From Streptomyces spororaveus (GTDB lineage Bacteria > Actinomycetota > Actinomycetes > Streptomycetales > Streptomycetaceae): a stretch of DNA of 64,000 nt. The position numbers and the translations under genes were made by a program. This document shows, piece by piece, positions 17,534 to 26,090 of this stretch. Within the stretch, counting starts at the first letter, position 1, and every line of letters begins with the position of its first letter. The DNA is taken from positions 7,887,501-7,951,500 of the forward strand of contig NZ_BNED01000005.1 of the NCBI RefSeq assembly GCF_016755875.1. Direction: 5' to 3'. The notes under the pieces were generated by a model. The model did not search any database. It worked only from the letters and a program-made list of their open reading frames with translations, and was not told where the DNA came from.

Positions 17534-19608
17534 CGTGCCCGCCACCAGGTCGCGCCGTAGAGCATGGTCCGCCAGACCACCGAGGCGGTGCCGTGTCCGG
17601 CCTCCCGGCCGCGCGGCAGCGCGAGCGGGATCTGCGCGGCGTGCACGCCGATGCTGAGGAAGGCGTCGGCCCACCACAGCCACCGCAGCACCGGGACGTC
17701 GGGGACTTCCCCGGCCGCGGCCCACACCGCTCCGCCGACGAGGTACGCCCATCCGGCGAGCGGAACGATCCGGACCGCCCGCCGGCCCGGGGACGACGCG
17801 GTCCGGGCCTGCTGCCGTTCGGCCCAGCGGGCCAGCTCCTCGCGGCCGATCTTGGCGTTGTGCCGGATGTCCACGGGGAAGCCGGGGTGGCGCAGGAACT
17901 CCTGGAGGCCGGTGGTCGGGGCGTGGGCCCCGGCCATCGTGCGCAGTTCGGCGACCAGCTGCGTCCACGTCCCCTCGCCGAGCGGCGCCCCGTCCGGCCC
18001 GGGCTCGGTCTCCACGCAGACGACGGGCCGTTGCGCGCCGGCCGGACCGACGCCGACCAGGGCGGTGCGCCGGACCAGCGGGTGGGCGTTGAAGACCCCC
18101 TCGCAGCGCACGGTGTACAGGTCCTGCCGGCCGGTACGGACCCGCTGCGCGGCGCGCCCGGCGAACCACAGGCGTCCTTCGGCGTCGAGGTGGCCGAGGT
18201 CGCCGGTCCGGTGCCAGACGCGGGGCGCTTCGCCGCCGGGCCGGTCCTCGGTCGCCTTGTGCGCGGCGTCGGACCGGGGTGCGCGGTGGTAGCGCCGGCT
18301 GACGGAGTCGCCCTGGACCAGGATCTCGCCGACGTGCCCGGCCGGGAGGCCGGTCGCGGGGTCGAAGCGGGCGAGGGGGCCGTCGGTGACGGGGGCGATG
18401 CCCACCCGGGTGCCGGGGACGGGCCGGCCGACGCAGGTGCCTTCACCCGCGGCGGCACCGGCTGCCGTACCGCCGACCGCGGTACCGGTCCCGGCGCGCT
18501 CGGGACCGGCGTCGGTTTCGTCGTCGCCCAGGATCTCGGACGCCTCGATCGAGGTGATCGGCAGTACCTCCGTCGCCCCGTACGTCACATGGATCCGCGC
18601 CTTCTCGTCGAGCACGCCCCGCAGCGCGGACACGACCGCGTCGGGCACCGGGGCCCCGCCGGAGACGACGCAGCGCAGGTCGGGCAGCGGGTGGCGGCCG
18701 CGGGCGGGGCCGGTGAGGTGCCCGGCCAGGTTCCGCAGCAGGGCGGGGGAGGCGAACATCGTGGTGACGCGGAAACGTTCCAGCGCGTCCACGAGCAGCA
18801 CCGGGTCCGCCTGGGCGACCCGGGCGGGCGCCAGCGGCGCGAGGACCAGGGTGGATCCGTAGACCAGGTCGAGCACCCCGTAGAAGGGCAGGGTGACCAG
18901 CGAGACGTCGTCGCGGGTGCGGCCGTGGACGGCCTCTATCTGGCGGGCGATGGACAGCGCCATGCGGTGGGTGTACTCGACTCCCTTGGCGGGGCCCGTG
19001 CTTCCGGTGGTGAAGCCGATCATCAGCAGGTCGTCGTCCCCGGCGGCCGGCGCGTCCGCGTCCGCGGTCCTCCCGGTCGCGGGGGTGGCGCGCAGCGCGG
19101 CCAGGGTGTGGCCGCGGCCGAGCCGGCGCCGCCCCAGGGTGACGGGCACGCGTACCCCGGCGAAGGTACGGCGGCCGAGGACGCGCACCAGCTGGGCGAG
19201 GGGCGGCCCGATGAACGCCTCGGCGCCCACGGCCCGGTAGCAGTGCAGCATGCGCCGTACGCCCATGCCGGGATCCACGACGACGGGCACGGCCCCGACC
19301 CGGAACAGCGCGAAGCAGAGGGCGAACAGCTCCGGCCCGGGTGGGGCCATCAGCACCGTTCTGGTGCCCCGGGTGATTCCGGCGCGCCGGAATCCGCGGG
19401 CCAGGTCCTCGACGGACCGCTGCAACTCGCCGTAGGTGAGGGTGTCGTAGCCGCCGGAGCCGCGGCCGTCGGGGTGGATGACGGCCGGCTTGTCGGGGAA
19501 GGCACGGGCGTTGAGCTCCAGCCACCCGGCCACGCCGCCCGTGACGGTGGCCGGTCGCTCCACGTCGTCCAGGCCGCCGGTGAACCCTGTCCGCGGCACG
19601 GTGCTCAC
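17530..19608 (-). CDS. lstC: acyl-AMP ligase / beta-lactone synthetase-like (LstC, OleC-like)
   Basis: A 692-residue ANL-superfamily enzyme. It has FTTGSTGPAKGVE (about 197-209) as the P-loop, HVTYGATEVLPI as the A5 region and WHRTGDLGHLD as the A7/A8 region. OleC relatives adenylate a beta-hydroxy acid and close it to a beta-lactone, and LstC is the homologue in the lipstatin operon. The C-terminal 80 residues carry two hydrophobic segments, suggesting membrane association. An Ala/Gly/Thr-rich insert (about residues 400-425) interrupts the core. GTG 19608 overlaps the lstB stop; the frame stays open far upstream but is non-coding there. Confidence 0.84.
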   Translation of the reverse strand: MSTVPRTGFTGGLDDVERPATVTGGVAGWLELNARAFPDKPAVIHPDGRGSGGYDTLTYGELQRSVEDLARGFRRAGITRGTRTVLMAPPGPELFALCFALFRVGAVPVVVDPGMGVRRMLHCYRAVGAEAFIGPPLAQLVRVLGRRTFAGVRVPVTLGRRRLGRGHTLAALRATPATGRTADADAPAAGDDDLLMIGFTTGSTGPAKGVEYTHRMALSIARQIEAVHGRTRDDVSLVTLPFYGVLDLVYGSTLVLAPLAPARVAQADPVLLVDALERFRVTTMFASPALLRNLAGHLTGPARGRHPLPDLRCVVSGGAPVPDAVVSALRGVLDEKARIHVTYGATEVLPITSIEASEILGDDETDAGPERAGTGTAVGGTAAGAAAGEGTCVGRPVPGTRVGIAPVTDGPLARFDPATGLPAGHVGEILVQGDSVSRRYHRAPRSDAAHKATEDRPGGEAPRVWHRTGDLGHLDAEGRLWFAGRAAQRVRTGRQDLYTVRCEGVFNAHPLVRRTALVGVGPAGAQRPVVCVETEPGPDGAPLGEGTWTQLVAELRTMAGAHAPTTGLQEFLRHPGFPVDIRHNAKIGREELARWAERQQARTASSPGRRAVRIVPLAGWAYLVGGAVWAAAGEVPDVPVLRWLWWADAFLSIGVHAAQIPLALPRGREAGHGTASVVWRTMLYGATWWRAR

Positions 19609-20459
19609 CGTCCCTCGGGCCGGTAGAGCGCGCAGGCCGCGCTGGGGCCGGCGCCGACCGACACGAAGAGGAACTGGTCGCAGGCGTCGCTTCGTACGTC
19701 CTCCAGCGCCCGGAGGTAGCCGAGCACCGGCGCCGCGGTGTGCGGCTCCCCCCGGCCCCCGGCGTCGTCGACGGCCGTGGACGGGCCGATCACCAGCGTC
19801 CGGTCGAGGTCGATGCCGAACTCCTGCGCGTAGTCGGCGGCGGCACGCGCCGCGCGTTCGCCCAGCCGCTCCGCGTGGCCCGGCTCGCGCCGGACGGTGA
19901 TCGTGGTCCGCCCGTGCCGGCCCATGGTGCCGGTGTCGAGGTAGCCCTCGACATCGGTGGGCCGGTCGGCGGTGTAGTGGCGCACCGGCCCGAACCCGGC
20001 GCAGGGGTCGGCGCTGCGCTCCAGCAGGAGGGCGCCGGCCAGGTCCGCGTACGGGTAGTCGGCGTCGAGGCGCGCGTCGCCGCCGGGGTGGACGTCGGCG
20101 GCCGTGATGAGCAGCCGCTCGGTGCTTCCCGTGTCCAGCAGTGCCTGGCCCACCTGGACGGCGTTGAGCACGCCGCAGGCGCCGTTCATCAGGTCGAAGG
20201 AGAAGCCGGCGGCCGGTTCGGGGTCGGCGATGTAGTCGAGGTTGATGCCGACCTCCTTCTGGATCAGGGCCGCCATGGCCGGTTCGAAGGTGTTGTGCTC
20301 CCGGTAGACGCCGACGTTGATGAGGGTGCCGATGGAGGAAGCCGGCACCCGGGCCCGGGCCAGGGCGCCGCGGGCCGCCCGGCCCGCGAGGTCCACGACC
20401 GAGGCGGGTGCGGACGGGTCGGGGAGGACGGTGGCGGCTGCGGTGATGACCATGCCCAT
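19605..20459 (-). CDS. lstB: KAS III-like subunit (LstB), partner of LstA
   Basis: A 284-residue thiolase-fold protein, shorter than normal KAS III (about 330). It keeps a nucleophile-position Cys (C95 in NGACG) and a Glu at 59 (NTFEPAM) equivalent to the Glu of OleA. The catalytic His and Asn regions are altered: no HQ motif is present, and GEPHTAAP stands where YGNTATTS is expected. In lipstatin biosynthesis LstA and LstB form a heterodimer in which LstB contributes an acidic residue to the non-decarboxylative Claisen condensation. It starts 3 bp after lstA and overlaps lstC. Confidence 0.85.
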   Translation of the reverse strand: MGMVITAAATVLPDPSAPASVVDLAGRAARGALARARVPASSIGTLINVGVYREHNTFEPAMAALIQKEVGINLDYIADPEPAAGFSFDLMNGACGVLNAVQVGQALLDTGSTERLLITAADVHPGGDARLDADYPYADLAGALLLERSADPCAGFGPVRHYTADRPTDVEGYLDTGTMGRHGRTTITVRREPGHAERLGERAARAAADYAQEFGIDLDRTLVIGPSTAVDDAGGRGEPHTAAPVLGYLRALEDVRSDACDQFLFVSVGAGPSAACALYRPEGR

Positions 20460-20462
20460 GGC

Positions 20463-21521
20463 TCACACCCCCACGTTCGTGAGCGTTGCGGACAGGGCGC
20501 CGGTGACCACGCCGGAGGCGGCGGGCACCAGCAGGTACTTGGCCCCGGGGCGGGCGCTGCCCGCCCTGAGGTGCTCGCACAGCGTCAGGAAGTGCGAGGT
20601 CGTGGCGGTGTTCCCGTACCGCTCCACCACGGCGAGCGAGGTGGGCATGGGCGCGGCGAACTCGGCCTCGGCCGTCTGGTTGGCGTAGTCGATGAAACGG
20701 GTGCCGACCTGGTGCTGGATGACGAAGTCGAACTCCTCACCGGCGAACGCCCGCCCCCTCTTGGCCAGGAAGTCACCGTGGAACCGCGGCCACAGCTTGA
20801 GCCGGTCGCGGTCGTGCATCTTCTTGTTGTCCGTGTAGAGGGAGATGCCCGGGGTGCGGTCGCTGGGCATGCCCATGCACAGGTGGGAGTACTCGGAGCA
20901 GGTCATCAGCTCGATGTAGTGGATGCGGTCGGCGGCGTCGGTGGAGACGTCCAGGACGACGGCGGCCGCCGAGTCCCCTACGGAGAGCGAGGCGAACTGC
21001 GGGTCGTAGGAGTCGGTCATCTCGCGTGCGGCGGTCTGCGCGACGCGGGTGGCCTGTTCGCCGCTGACGACCAGGCCGCGCCGGACGGCACCGGAGCGGA
21101 TCATCCGGTCGAGCAGCCACACCCCGGTCATCATCCCGGCGCACGCGTTGGAGACGTCGAAGTGGATGGCGGAGCGGGCGCCCAGCTCCCGGGCCAGCAT
21201 GGCGGCGAAGGACGGTTCGAAGGTGAAGCGGTCGCCGTCCTTGAAACGGGTGATCGAGGCGGAGATGACGATGTCGAGGTCGGCGGCCCCGTAGCGGGAG
21301 GACTCCAGCGCGTCCCGGGCGGCGGCCAGGGCCATCCCGAACGAGTCCTCGCCGGACGCCGGTTCGGGGTCGTACACGCGGCGTTCGGTGATCCCGGTGA
21401 TCTTCTCGATGTCGACGTCTCCCAGCCCCGGGACCAGGGCGGCGAGCTGCGGGGTGGTCTGGACTGCTGCCGGAAGGCAGACGCCTAAGGCTTCTATTCG
21501 GCTGTGTGCGGTGGTGCTCAT
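20463..21521 (-). CDS. lstA: KAS III-like acyl-CoA condensing enzyme (LstA, OleA-like)
   Basis: A 352-residue thiolase-fold enzyme with the full catalytic set: C127 (SNACAG), H270 (IQHQVG) and N304 (YGNTATTSH), plus E102 (FTFEPSF), the OleA-type Glu. OleA/LstA-type enzymes join two acyl-CoAs head to head without decarboxylation, giving a 2-alkyl-3-ketoacid. In lipstatin these are a C8 and a C14 chain. It is the first gene of a six-gene operon. The ATG at 21521 has GGAGAG 8 bp upstream. Confidence 0.88.
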   Translation of the reverse strand: MSTTAHSRIEALGVCLPAAVQTTPQLAALVPGLGDVDIEKITGITERRVYDPEPASGEDSFGMALAAARDALESSRYGAADLDIVISASITRFKDGDRFTFEPSFAAMLARELGARSAIHFDVSNACAGMMTGVWLLDRMIRSGAVRRGLVVSGEQATRVAQTAAREMTDSYDPQFASLSVGDSAAAVVLDVSTDAADRIHYIELMTCSEYSHLCMGMPSDRTPGISLYTDNKKMHDRDRLKLWPRFHGDFLAKRGRAFAGEEFDFVIQHQVGTRFIDYANQTAEAEFAAPMPTSLAVVERYGNTATTSHFLTLCEHLRAGSARPGAKYLLVPAASGVVTGALSATLTNVGV

Positions 21522-21660
21522 GTGTGTCGCTCTCCGTGGCGGTCCGCCCAGGGCATGGGAGTGCCCGGACGGTGGTTGACAGAGGGATTGAAAGGGCGTC
21601 CGGGGAATAACGGACAGTCAAGTTACCGTAGCGTACGGAGATGTCGACGGTGTGTCAGGG
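21522..21660 (-). promoter_or_regulatory. likely promoter region of the lst operon
   Basis: The space upstream of lstA carries TTGACT on the minus strand (plus coordinates 21617-21622) as a possible -35, but no clear -10 at 16-18 bp. Next to it is a small perfect dyad, CCGTA-GCG-TACGG (21626-21638), which could be an operator. No regulator gene adjoins the cluster. The assignment is positional. Confidence 0.35.
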
Positions 21661-21894
21661 CTTCGCAAATCAGGAACATGTGGTCGAAATTCGGCCACCC
21701 GCCTCCGCCCGCCCCTGCCGCGGCATCAAGCAGAATGGGAGCTTCCGCCCCGCCGGGTGGGGGTTCACGCCTTCGAAAACCTGTCCGGAACCACTCGGTC
21801 CACCTCGCGGGGGGTGACCGGCCCGGGATCGGTGCGGTAGTCGATACGCAATCGGTCGGCCAAACTGGTGATCGATTTCCGGCCGCCGTGTGGG

Positions 21895-21900
21895 TATGAT
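21895..21900 (+). promoter_or_regulatory. -10 box for the tRNA-like RNA and LRR-MoxR operon
   Basis: TATGAT at 21895-21900 is close to the consensus TATAAT and lies 8 bp before the first base of the tRNA-like element at 21909. Transcription would therefore begin at or within 2 nt of its 5' end. No good -35 was found at 16-18 bp. Confidence 0.55.
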
Positions 21901-21908
21901 CGCCGCCA

Positions 21909-21984
21909 GCAAGGCCGTAGCGCAGAGGTCGTCGCGCCCACGCATCGAGCTGGAGGACGTCGGTTCGAATCCGACCGGTCTTGC
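21909..21984 (+). ncRNA. tRNA-like RNA with 9-bp acceptor and degenerate anticodon arm
   Basis: The 76-nt element folds as a tRNA elbow. A 9-bp acceptor pairs GCAAGGCCG (21909-21917) with CGGTCTTGC (21976-21984), containing one G-T pair. TA occupies positions 8-9. The D arm is GCGC/GCGC with GG in its 10-nt loop, and a T arm GTCGG/CCGAC encloses the canonical loop TTCGAAT. The middle arm (21938-21953) is 16 nt and pairs only as CCA/TGG, a bulged C, then GC/GC around the loop ATCGA, so there is no U33 and no usable anticodon. CCA is not encoded. It sits at the 5' end of the LRR-ANK-MoxR-VWA operon. It could be a free RNA, a processed leader, or a decayed tRNA gene. Confidence 0.6.
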
Positions 21985-22057
21985 GTCTACTTCCGCAGTT
22001 CTCCCTTCAAGTCGTGATGGCCGCCGGGCACCGGCGAATGAAACCGGTGGAGTGGTG

Positions 22058-23194
22058 ATGACACAGCCGACACCCGTACGGTGCCCCGCGATCGAGCACC
22101 CCGACCTGCCGCCGGCCGACCCGGCCCGCCTCGCCCCGCTGCTCACCCGGCTCGCCGAGGACCGGCCCGTCGACACCGACGAGACCTTCCCGCTCGGCAC
22201 CCTGCGCGCCGACGGCCGCGTCGACCTCTGCAAGCAGGGGCTCGGCCCGGCCGGAGCGGCCCGCCTGCTGCCGGTCGCCGCCACCTCCGCGCACGCCAGT
22301 CACCTGCTCCTCGGCACCAACGCCATAGGCGACGCGGGCGCCGTCACCCTGGCCGAAGTCCTCACGGGCGACCACGGGCTGCACACCCTCTACCTCGGCT
22401 GCAACCGGATCGGACCCGACGGGGTGGCCTCCCTCGCCGCCGCCCTCGGCGAGGACACGACCGTCCGCGCCCTCTGGCTCAAGCGCAACCCGCTCTTCGC
22501 GGACGGCGCCCGCACCCTGGCCGCCCTGCTGCGCCGCAACACCACGCTGCGCACCCTCGACCTGGTCAACACCGGGATCGGCGCCGACGGCGTACAGCTC
22601 CTGCTCGACGCCCTGCTGGAGCGCGAACAGCCCCTGGAACGGCTTTTCCTCGGCGGCAACGGCCTCGGCCCCGACGCCGCCCCGCCGCTGGCCGCGCTGA
22701 TCCGGGAGGCCGGGGTCCGCGAGCTGTACCTCCCCGCCAACCACCTCGGTGACGAAGGCGCGGCGGCCCTCGCCTCCGCCGCGGCCGACGCCGCCCACCC
22801 GGTGCGCCTCGGCCTCGGCGGCAACGGCATCGGCGCCGCCGGAGCACGTTCGCTGGCCGCCTCACTCGGCGGCATCGAAGCGCTCGACCTCGGACGGACC
22901 ATGTCGGAGCGCAGCCTCGGAGCCCCCGGCAACGACCCCGGCGACGAAGGGGCGTACGCCCTGGCCGCGGCCCTCCCCGGCAGCCCCCTGCGCCGACTGG
23001 AGCTGCGCCACACCGGCCTCACCGGACGCGGTGCGAAGAGCCTGCTCGCGGCGGTGCCCGCCGACAGCGCCCTTGAGTACGTCGGCCTCGGCCCCGGCCT
23101 GCCGCGCCGCGTGAAGCGCTCCTTCACCGAACGGCTCCGCCCCGCCCGGGCGGCCCACCCTGACGTGCGCGCCATCGGCAGCGTGTACCGGTGA
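22058..23194 (+). CDS. leucine-rich repeat protein, ribonuclease-inhibitor type
   Basis: A 378-residue cytoplasmic protein of RI-type LRRs, about 28 residues each, running from about residue 75 to 350. Examples are GLHTLYLGCNRIGPDGVASLA and TLRTLDLVNTGIGADGVQLL. Such LRRs (RNase inhibitor, NLR sensors) form horseshoes that bind proteins or RNA-processing enzymes. The ATG at 22058 follows GGTGGAG (22046-22052). The stop overlaps the next start (GTGA). Given the tRNA-like RNA upstream and MoxR/VWA partners downstream, it is probably the recognition or scaffold subunit; that role is inferred. Confidence 0.85.
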   Translation: MTQPTPVRCPAIEHPDLPPADPARLAPLLTRLAEDRPVDTDETFPLGTLRADGRVDLCKQGLGPAGAARLLPVAATSAHASHLLLGTNAIGDAGAVTLAEVLTGDHGLHTLYLGCNRIGPDGVASLAAALGEDTTVRALWLKRNPLFADGARTLAALLRRNTTLRTLDLVNTGIGADGVQLLLDALLEREQPLERLFLGGNGLGPDAAPPLAALIREAGVRELYLPANHLGDEGAAALASAAADAAHPVRLGLGGNGIGAAGARSLAASLGGIEALDLGRTMSERSLGAPGNDPGDEGAYALAAALPGSPLRRLELRHTGLTGRGAKSLLAAVPADSALEYVGLGPGLPRRVKRSFTERLRPARAAHPDVRAIGSVYR

Positions 23195-24882
23195 GCCGGG
23201 CGCACGCAGAACTCGCCGGCGGGTTCCAGGCGGAGGACGGCCCTGCCTGGCAGCGGATCCGCCGTTACGCGGTGCCCGGCTGGATGATCGAGCAGGCCAC
23301 CGCTCACCGGCTGGCCGGTGACTGGCGGGCGGCCTGCGCGGCCGCGGCCGTGGACATCGGCTTCGAGCTGTCCGAGCTCGCCGCCCGCCACGGCGCCGCC
23401 GTGGCCGAGGCGGTGACCGAGGACCTGCTGCACCTCGCCCCGGACCTGCTGCGCTGGCACCTGCCGCGGTACCTGGGCGGCCGCACCACCATCGCCCCAG
23501 GACTGAGGATCCTGCTCGCCTCCTACGGCGGCCCCGGGGGCCCGGCCCTGTCGGTCACCACACCCCTCATGTCCGAAGGTGCGCAACGGCTGCGCCTGCA
23601 CTGCGCGCCGGTCGTCGCCGAGAAGCGGCGCCGGTACGCGGGGCACGACTTCGTCCCCGAGGACTGGAGGGCGATCCGGCCGTTCTGGGACGCCCGTCGC
23701 GCGTCCGAGCTGGGCGCACGCTTCGCCGTCCCGGACGGCCTCGCCGAGAACCTCACCTGGATGCTGGCCGGAGGGGAGACGGAGGACGCCTATGCGGCGG
23801 CGGGCATCGAGTGCGACCTGACCGCCCCCGCCGCGCGGCCGTACCAGCGCCAGGTGGACCCGAAGGCCCTCCTCGCGCGGATGCCCGTCGACCTCACCCG
23901 GCTCGCGCCGGAGGTGGCGCGGCTCGTGGCGGCCGGAGCGGGCGACCGGTTCCGGATCGCGGCCGGCTGGCGCTCCCACCTCCTGCTGGAACACGTCGCC
24001 CCTGCCGGGCTCCGCGCCCGCGTCGTCGAACAGGCCGAGGCGGCCGACGTCCCGGCCCTGCCGCGGTACGCCTGGCAGAGGCTTCCCGATCTCGAACTGG
24101 TCCGGACCGGTCTGATCGCCCCGGGCGGGCTGCACCCGCTGGTGGCCCCCGCGCTGTTCCCCGACGCCGGCCCGACGGTGGGCCCGCCCGGCCCCGACAC
24201 GGGCGCGCCGGTCCGGGTGCGCTGCCGCGGCGGGTGGCACGAGGTGCGCTCGCGGGGTGGCGTACTCGACGTTCCGCACACCCCCGAGGAGCAGCAACGG
24301 GAGCGCGCGATGCGGGCGTTCGGCGGTGCGGTCTCGGGGTGCTTCGCCGTACAGCAGACCTGGACCTCGGGGAAGGGGCGGCTGCCGCGGGGGCTCCAGA
24401 CCCAGCGGCACGAGTTCTTCCTGCGGGTCCAGCACGGCGACGACCAGGGCGTGGTGGCGCTGCTGGACGCCGGTGTCGACCCCCGGATCCGGGACGCCCG
24501 CGGCCGCGGCCTGCTGCACGCACTCCACCTGCTCGACCACGAGGCGCTGCTGCCCCGGCTGCTGGCGGCCGGACTCGACCTGGAGGCACGGGACAAGAAC
24601 GAACGCACCCCGCTGCTGTCCGCCGTGCACTGGGGCGGCTCGGCGGACCTGGTCAGGGCGCTGCTGGCGGCCGGCGCGCGGATCGACGCCATCGATGAGA
24701 CGGAACTGTCGCTGTCCCAGGAGATCCGCCGCTACCGGCGCACCGACCTCACCTTCCTGCGGGACCGCGTCGACGAGGAGTTCCCCGGGATCGGCGCCGA
24801 CTGGTTCGACGAGTACATGGACTACCGCGAGGAAGAGGGCGACGAGGGAGCGGACGACGAGGGAGAGGACGACGCCGCATGA
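23191..24882 (+). CDS. ankyrin-repeat protein of the LRR-MoxR operon
   Basis: A 563-residue protein. The N-terminal 400 residues (VPGWMIEQATAHRLAGDWRA, then several Trp/Arg-rich helical stretches) match no family I know. Residues about 410-520 form two to three ankyrin repeats (FFLRVQHGDDQGVVALLDAG, LLHALHLLDHEALLPRLLAAG, TPLLSAVHWGGSADLVRALL). The last 40 residues are strongly acidic (EEEGDEGADDEGEDD). It overlaps both neighbours (GTGA before, ATGA after), so it is made stoichiometrically with the LRR and MoxR proteins. It is probably an adaptor for the AAA+ machine. Confidence 0.8.
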   Translation: MSRAHAELAGGFQAEDGPAWQRIRRYAVPGWMIEQATAHRLAGDWRAACAAAAVDIGFELSELAARHGAAVAEAVTEDLLHLAPDLLRWHLPRYLGGRTTIAPGLRILLASYGGPGGPALSVTTPLMSEGAQRLRLHCAPVVAEKRRRYAGHDFVPEDWRAIRPFWDARRASELGARFAVPDGLAENLTWMLAGGETEDAYAAAGIECDLTAPAARPYQRQVDPKALLARMPVDLTRLAPEVARLVAAGAGDRFRIAAGWRSHLLLEHVAPAGLRARVVEQAEAADVPALPRYAWQRLPDLELVRTGLIAPGGLHPLVAPALFPDAGPTVGPPGPDTGAPVRVRCRGGWHEVRSRGGVLDVPHTPEEQQRERAMRAFGGAVSGCFAVQQTWTSGKGRLPRGLQTQRHEFFLRVQHGDDQGVVALLDAGVDPRIRDARGRGLLHALHLLDHEALLPRLLAAGLDLEARDKNERTPLLSAVHWGGSADLVRALLAAGARIDAIDETELSLSQEIRRYRRTDLTFLRDRVDEEFPGIGADWFDEYMDYREEEGDEGADDEGEDDAA

Positions 24883-26078
24883 GTGCGCCCCAGCCACAGC
24901 CCGCCCGGGCCCTGGCCGCCGCCGACGCCCTGGGCGCCCGGCTGAGCGCCACCCGTACCGAACCCGCCACCCATCCCCAACTGGAGGCGCTGGCGCTGGC
25001 CGTGACGGCCAACCAGCCCGTCCTCCTCTGGGGTGAGCCGGGCATCGGCAAGTCCGCCGGCATGGAGCAGCTCGCCACCGCGCTCGGCATCCCGCTGGAG
25101 ACCGTCATCGCCAGCGTCCACGAGCCCTCCGACTTCGCCGGGCTGCCCATCGTCGGCGACGACCCCGCCACCACCGGTGTCCCCATGGCGCCGCCGGACT
25201 GGGCGGTACGCCTGGCCCGCACCGGCCACGGACTGCTGTTCTTCGACGAGCTGTCCTCCGCCCCGCCCGCCGTCCAGGCGGCCCTGCTGCGCGTGGTCCT
25301 GGAGCGCCGCGTCGGCAGCCTCGAACTGCCCGCAGCGGTACGGATCGTCGCCGCGGCCAATCCGCCCGCCAGCGCCGCGGACGGCTGGCACCTCAGTCCG
25401 CCGCTCGCGAACCGCTTCGTCCACCTCGACTGGACGCACGACCCGCGCACCGTGGCCCGCGGCATGGCCGGCACCTGGCCCGAGGTGGCGATCCCCACCG
25501 TCGATCCCGCCAGGATCTCCGGCTCGGTCGCCCGAGCCCGCGGCGCCGTGTCCGGCTTCCTCACCGCCCGGCCGGGCCTGGTCCACCACATGCCGGCCGA
25601 GGCCGCCGGACGGGGCCGCGGCTGGCCCTCCCCGCGGACCTGGGAGATGGCCCTGCGGCTGCTGGCCACCGGGTACGCGGCCTCGACGGGCCGGGAGGGG
25701 CTGGCCGCCGCGCTCACCGGCGCCGTGGGCGAAGCCGCCGGGATCGAACTGCTCTCGTACCTCGAACACCTCGACCTGCCCGACCCGGACCGCGTACTGG
25801 CCGACCCGGACGCCTTCGCCCTGCCCGAACGCGGCGACCGGCAACTGGCCTTCCTCATCGCCGTGGTCGCGGCCGTGCAGAGCGAGCTCACCCGCCCCCG
25901 CTGGGAGGCGGGCTGGGCCGTCCTCGCCAAGGCCGTGGACGCGGGCGTGCCCGACGTCGCCGCCCGCGCCGCCGCCGACCTCGCCGCCATGCGCGACCTC
26001 GACTGGCCGGTGCCCGCCGGCATCGACGCCTTCGTGGAACTGCTCCAGCTGTCCGGCTCGCTGCCGGGCGGTGACTGA
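24879..26078 (+). CDS. MoxR-family AAA+ ATPase
   Basis: A 399-residue AAA+ protein with Walker A GEPGIGKS (52-59), Walker B LLFFDELSSA (D123, E124), sensor 1 AAANP and an Arg-finger region (LANRF). MoxR ATPases work with VWA-domain partners as chaperones or remodelling factors, often with HExxH metallopeptidase-VWA proteins as encoded next. ATG 24879 overlaps the ankyrin gene stop, and its own stop lies 13 bp before the metallopeptidase gene. It would supply the ATP-driven step of this system. Confidence 0.9.
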   Translation: MSAPQPQPARALAAADALGARLSATRTEPATHPQLEALALAVTANQPVLLWGEPGIGKSAGMEQLATALGIPLETVIASVHEPSDFAGLPIVGDDPATTGVPMAPPDWAVRLARTGHGLLFFDELSSAPPAVQAALLRVVLERRVGSLELPAAVRIVAAANPPASAADGWHLSPPLANRFVHLDWTHDPRTVARGMAGTWPEVAIPTVDPARISGSVARARGAVSGFLTARPGLVHHMPAEAAGRGRGWPSPRTWEMALRLLATGYAASTGREGLAAALTGAVGEAAGIELLSYLEHLDLPDPDRVLADPDAFALPERGDRQLAFLIAVVAAVQSELTRPRWEAGWAVLAKAVDAGVPDVAARAAADLAAMRDLDWPVPAGIDAFVELLQLSGSLPGGD

Positions 26079-26090
26079 GCCCGGGCCGCC

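Noticed and set aside
17530..20580. Single 1016-residue protein covering lstB and lstC
   Set aside because: The first 320 codons are an Arg/Pro-rich shadow of lstB; the GTGA overlap at 19605-19608 and the protein pattern set the true lstC start.
21909..21984. Ordinary tRNA gene with a CAT-like anticodon
   Set aside because: The middle arm is 16 nt, lacks U33 and cannot form a 5-bp stem with a 7-nt loop, and the acceptor is 9 bp. I call it tRNA-like instead.
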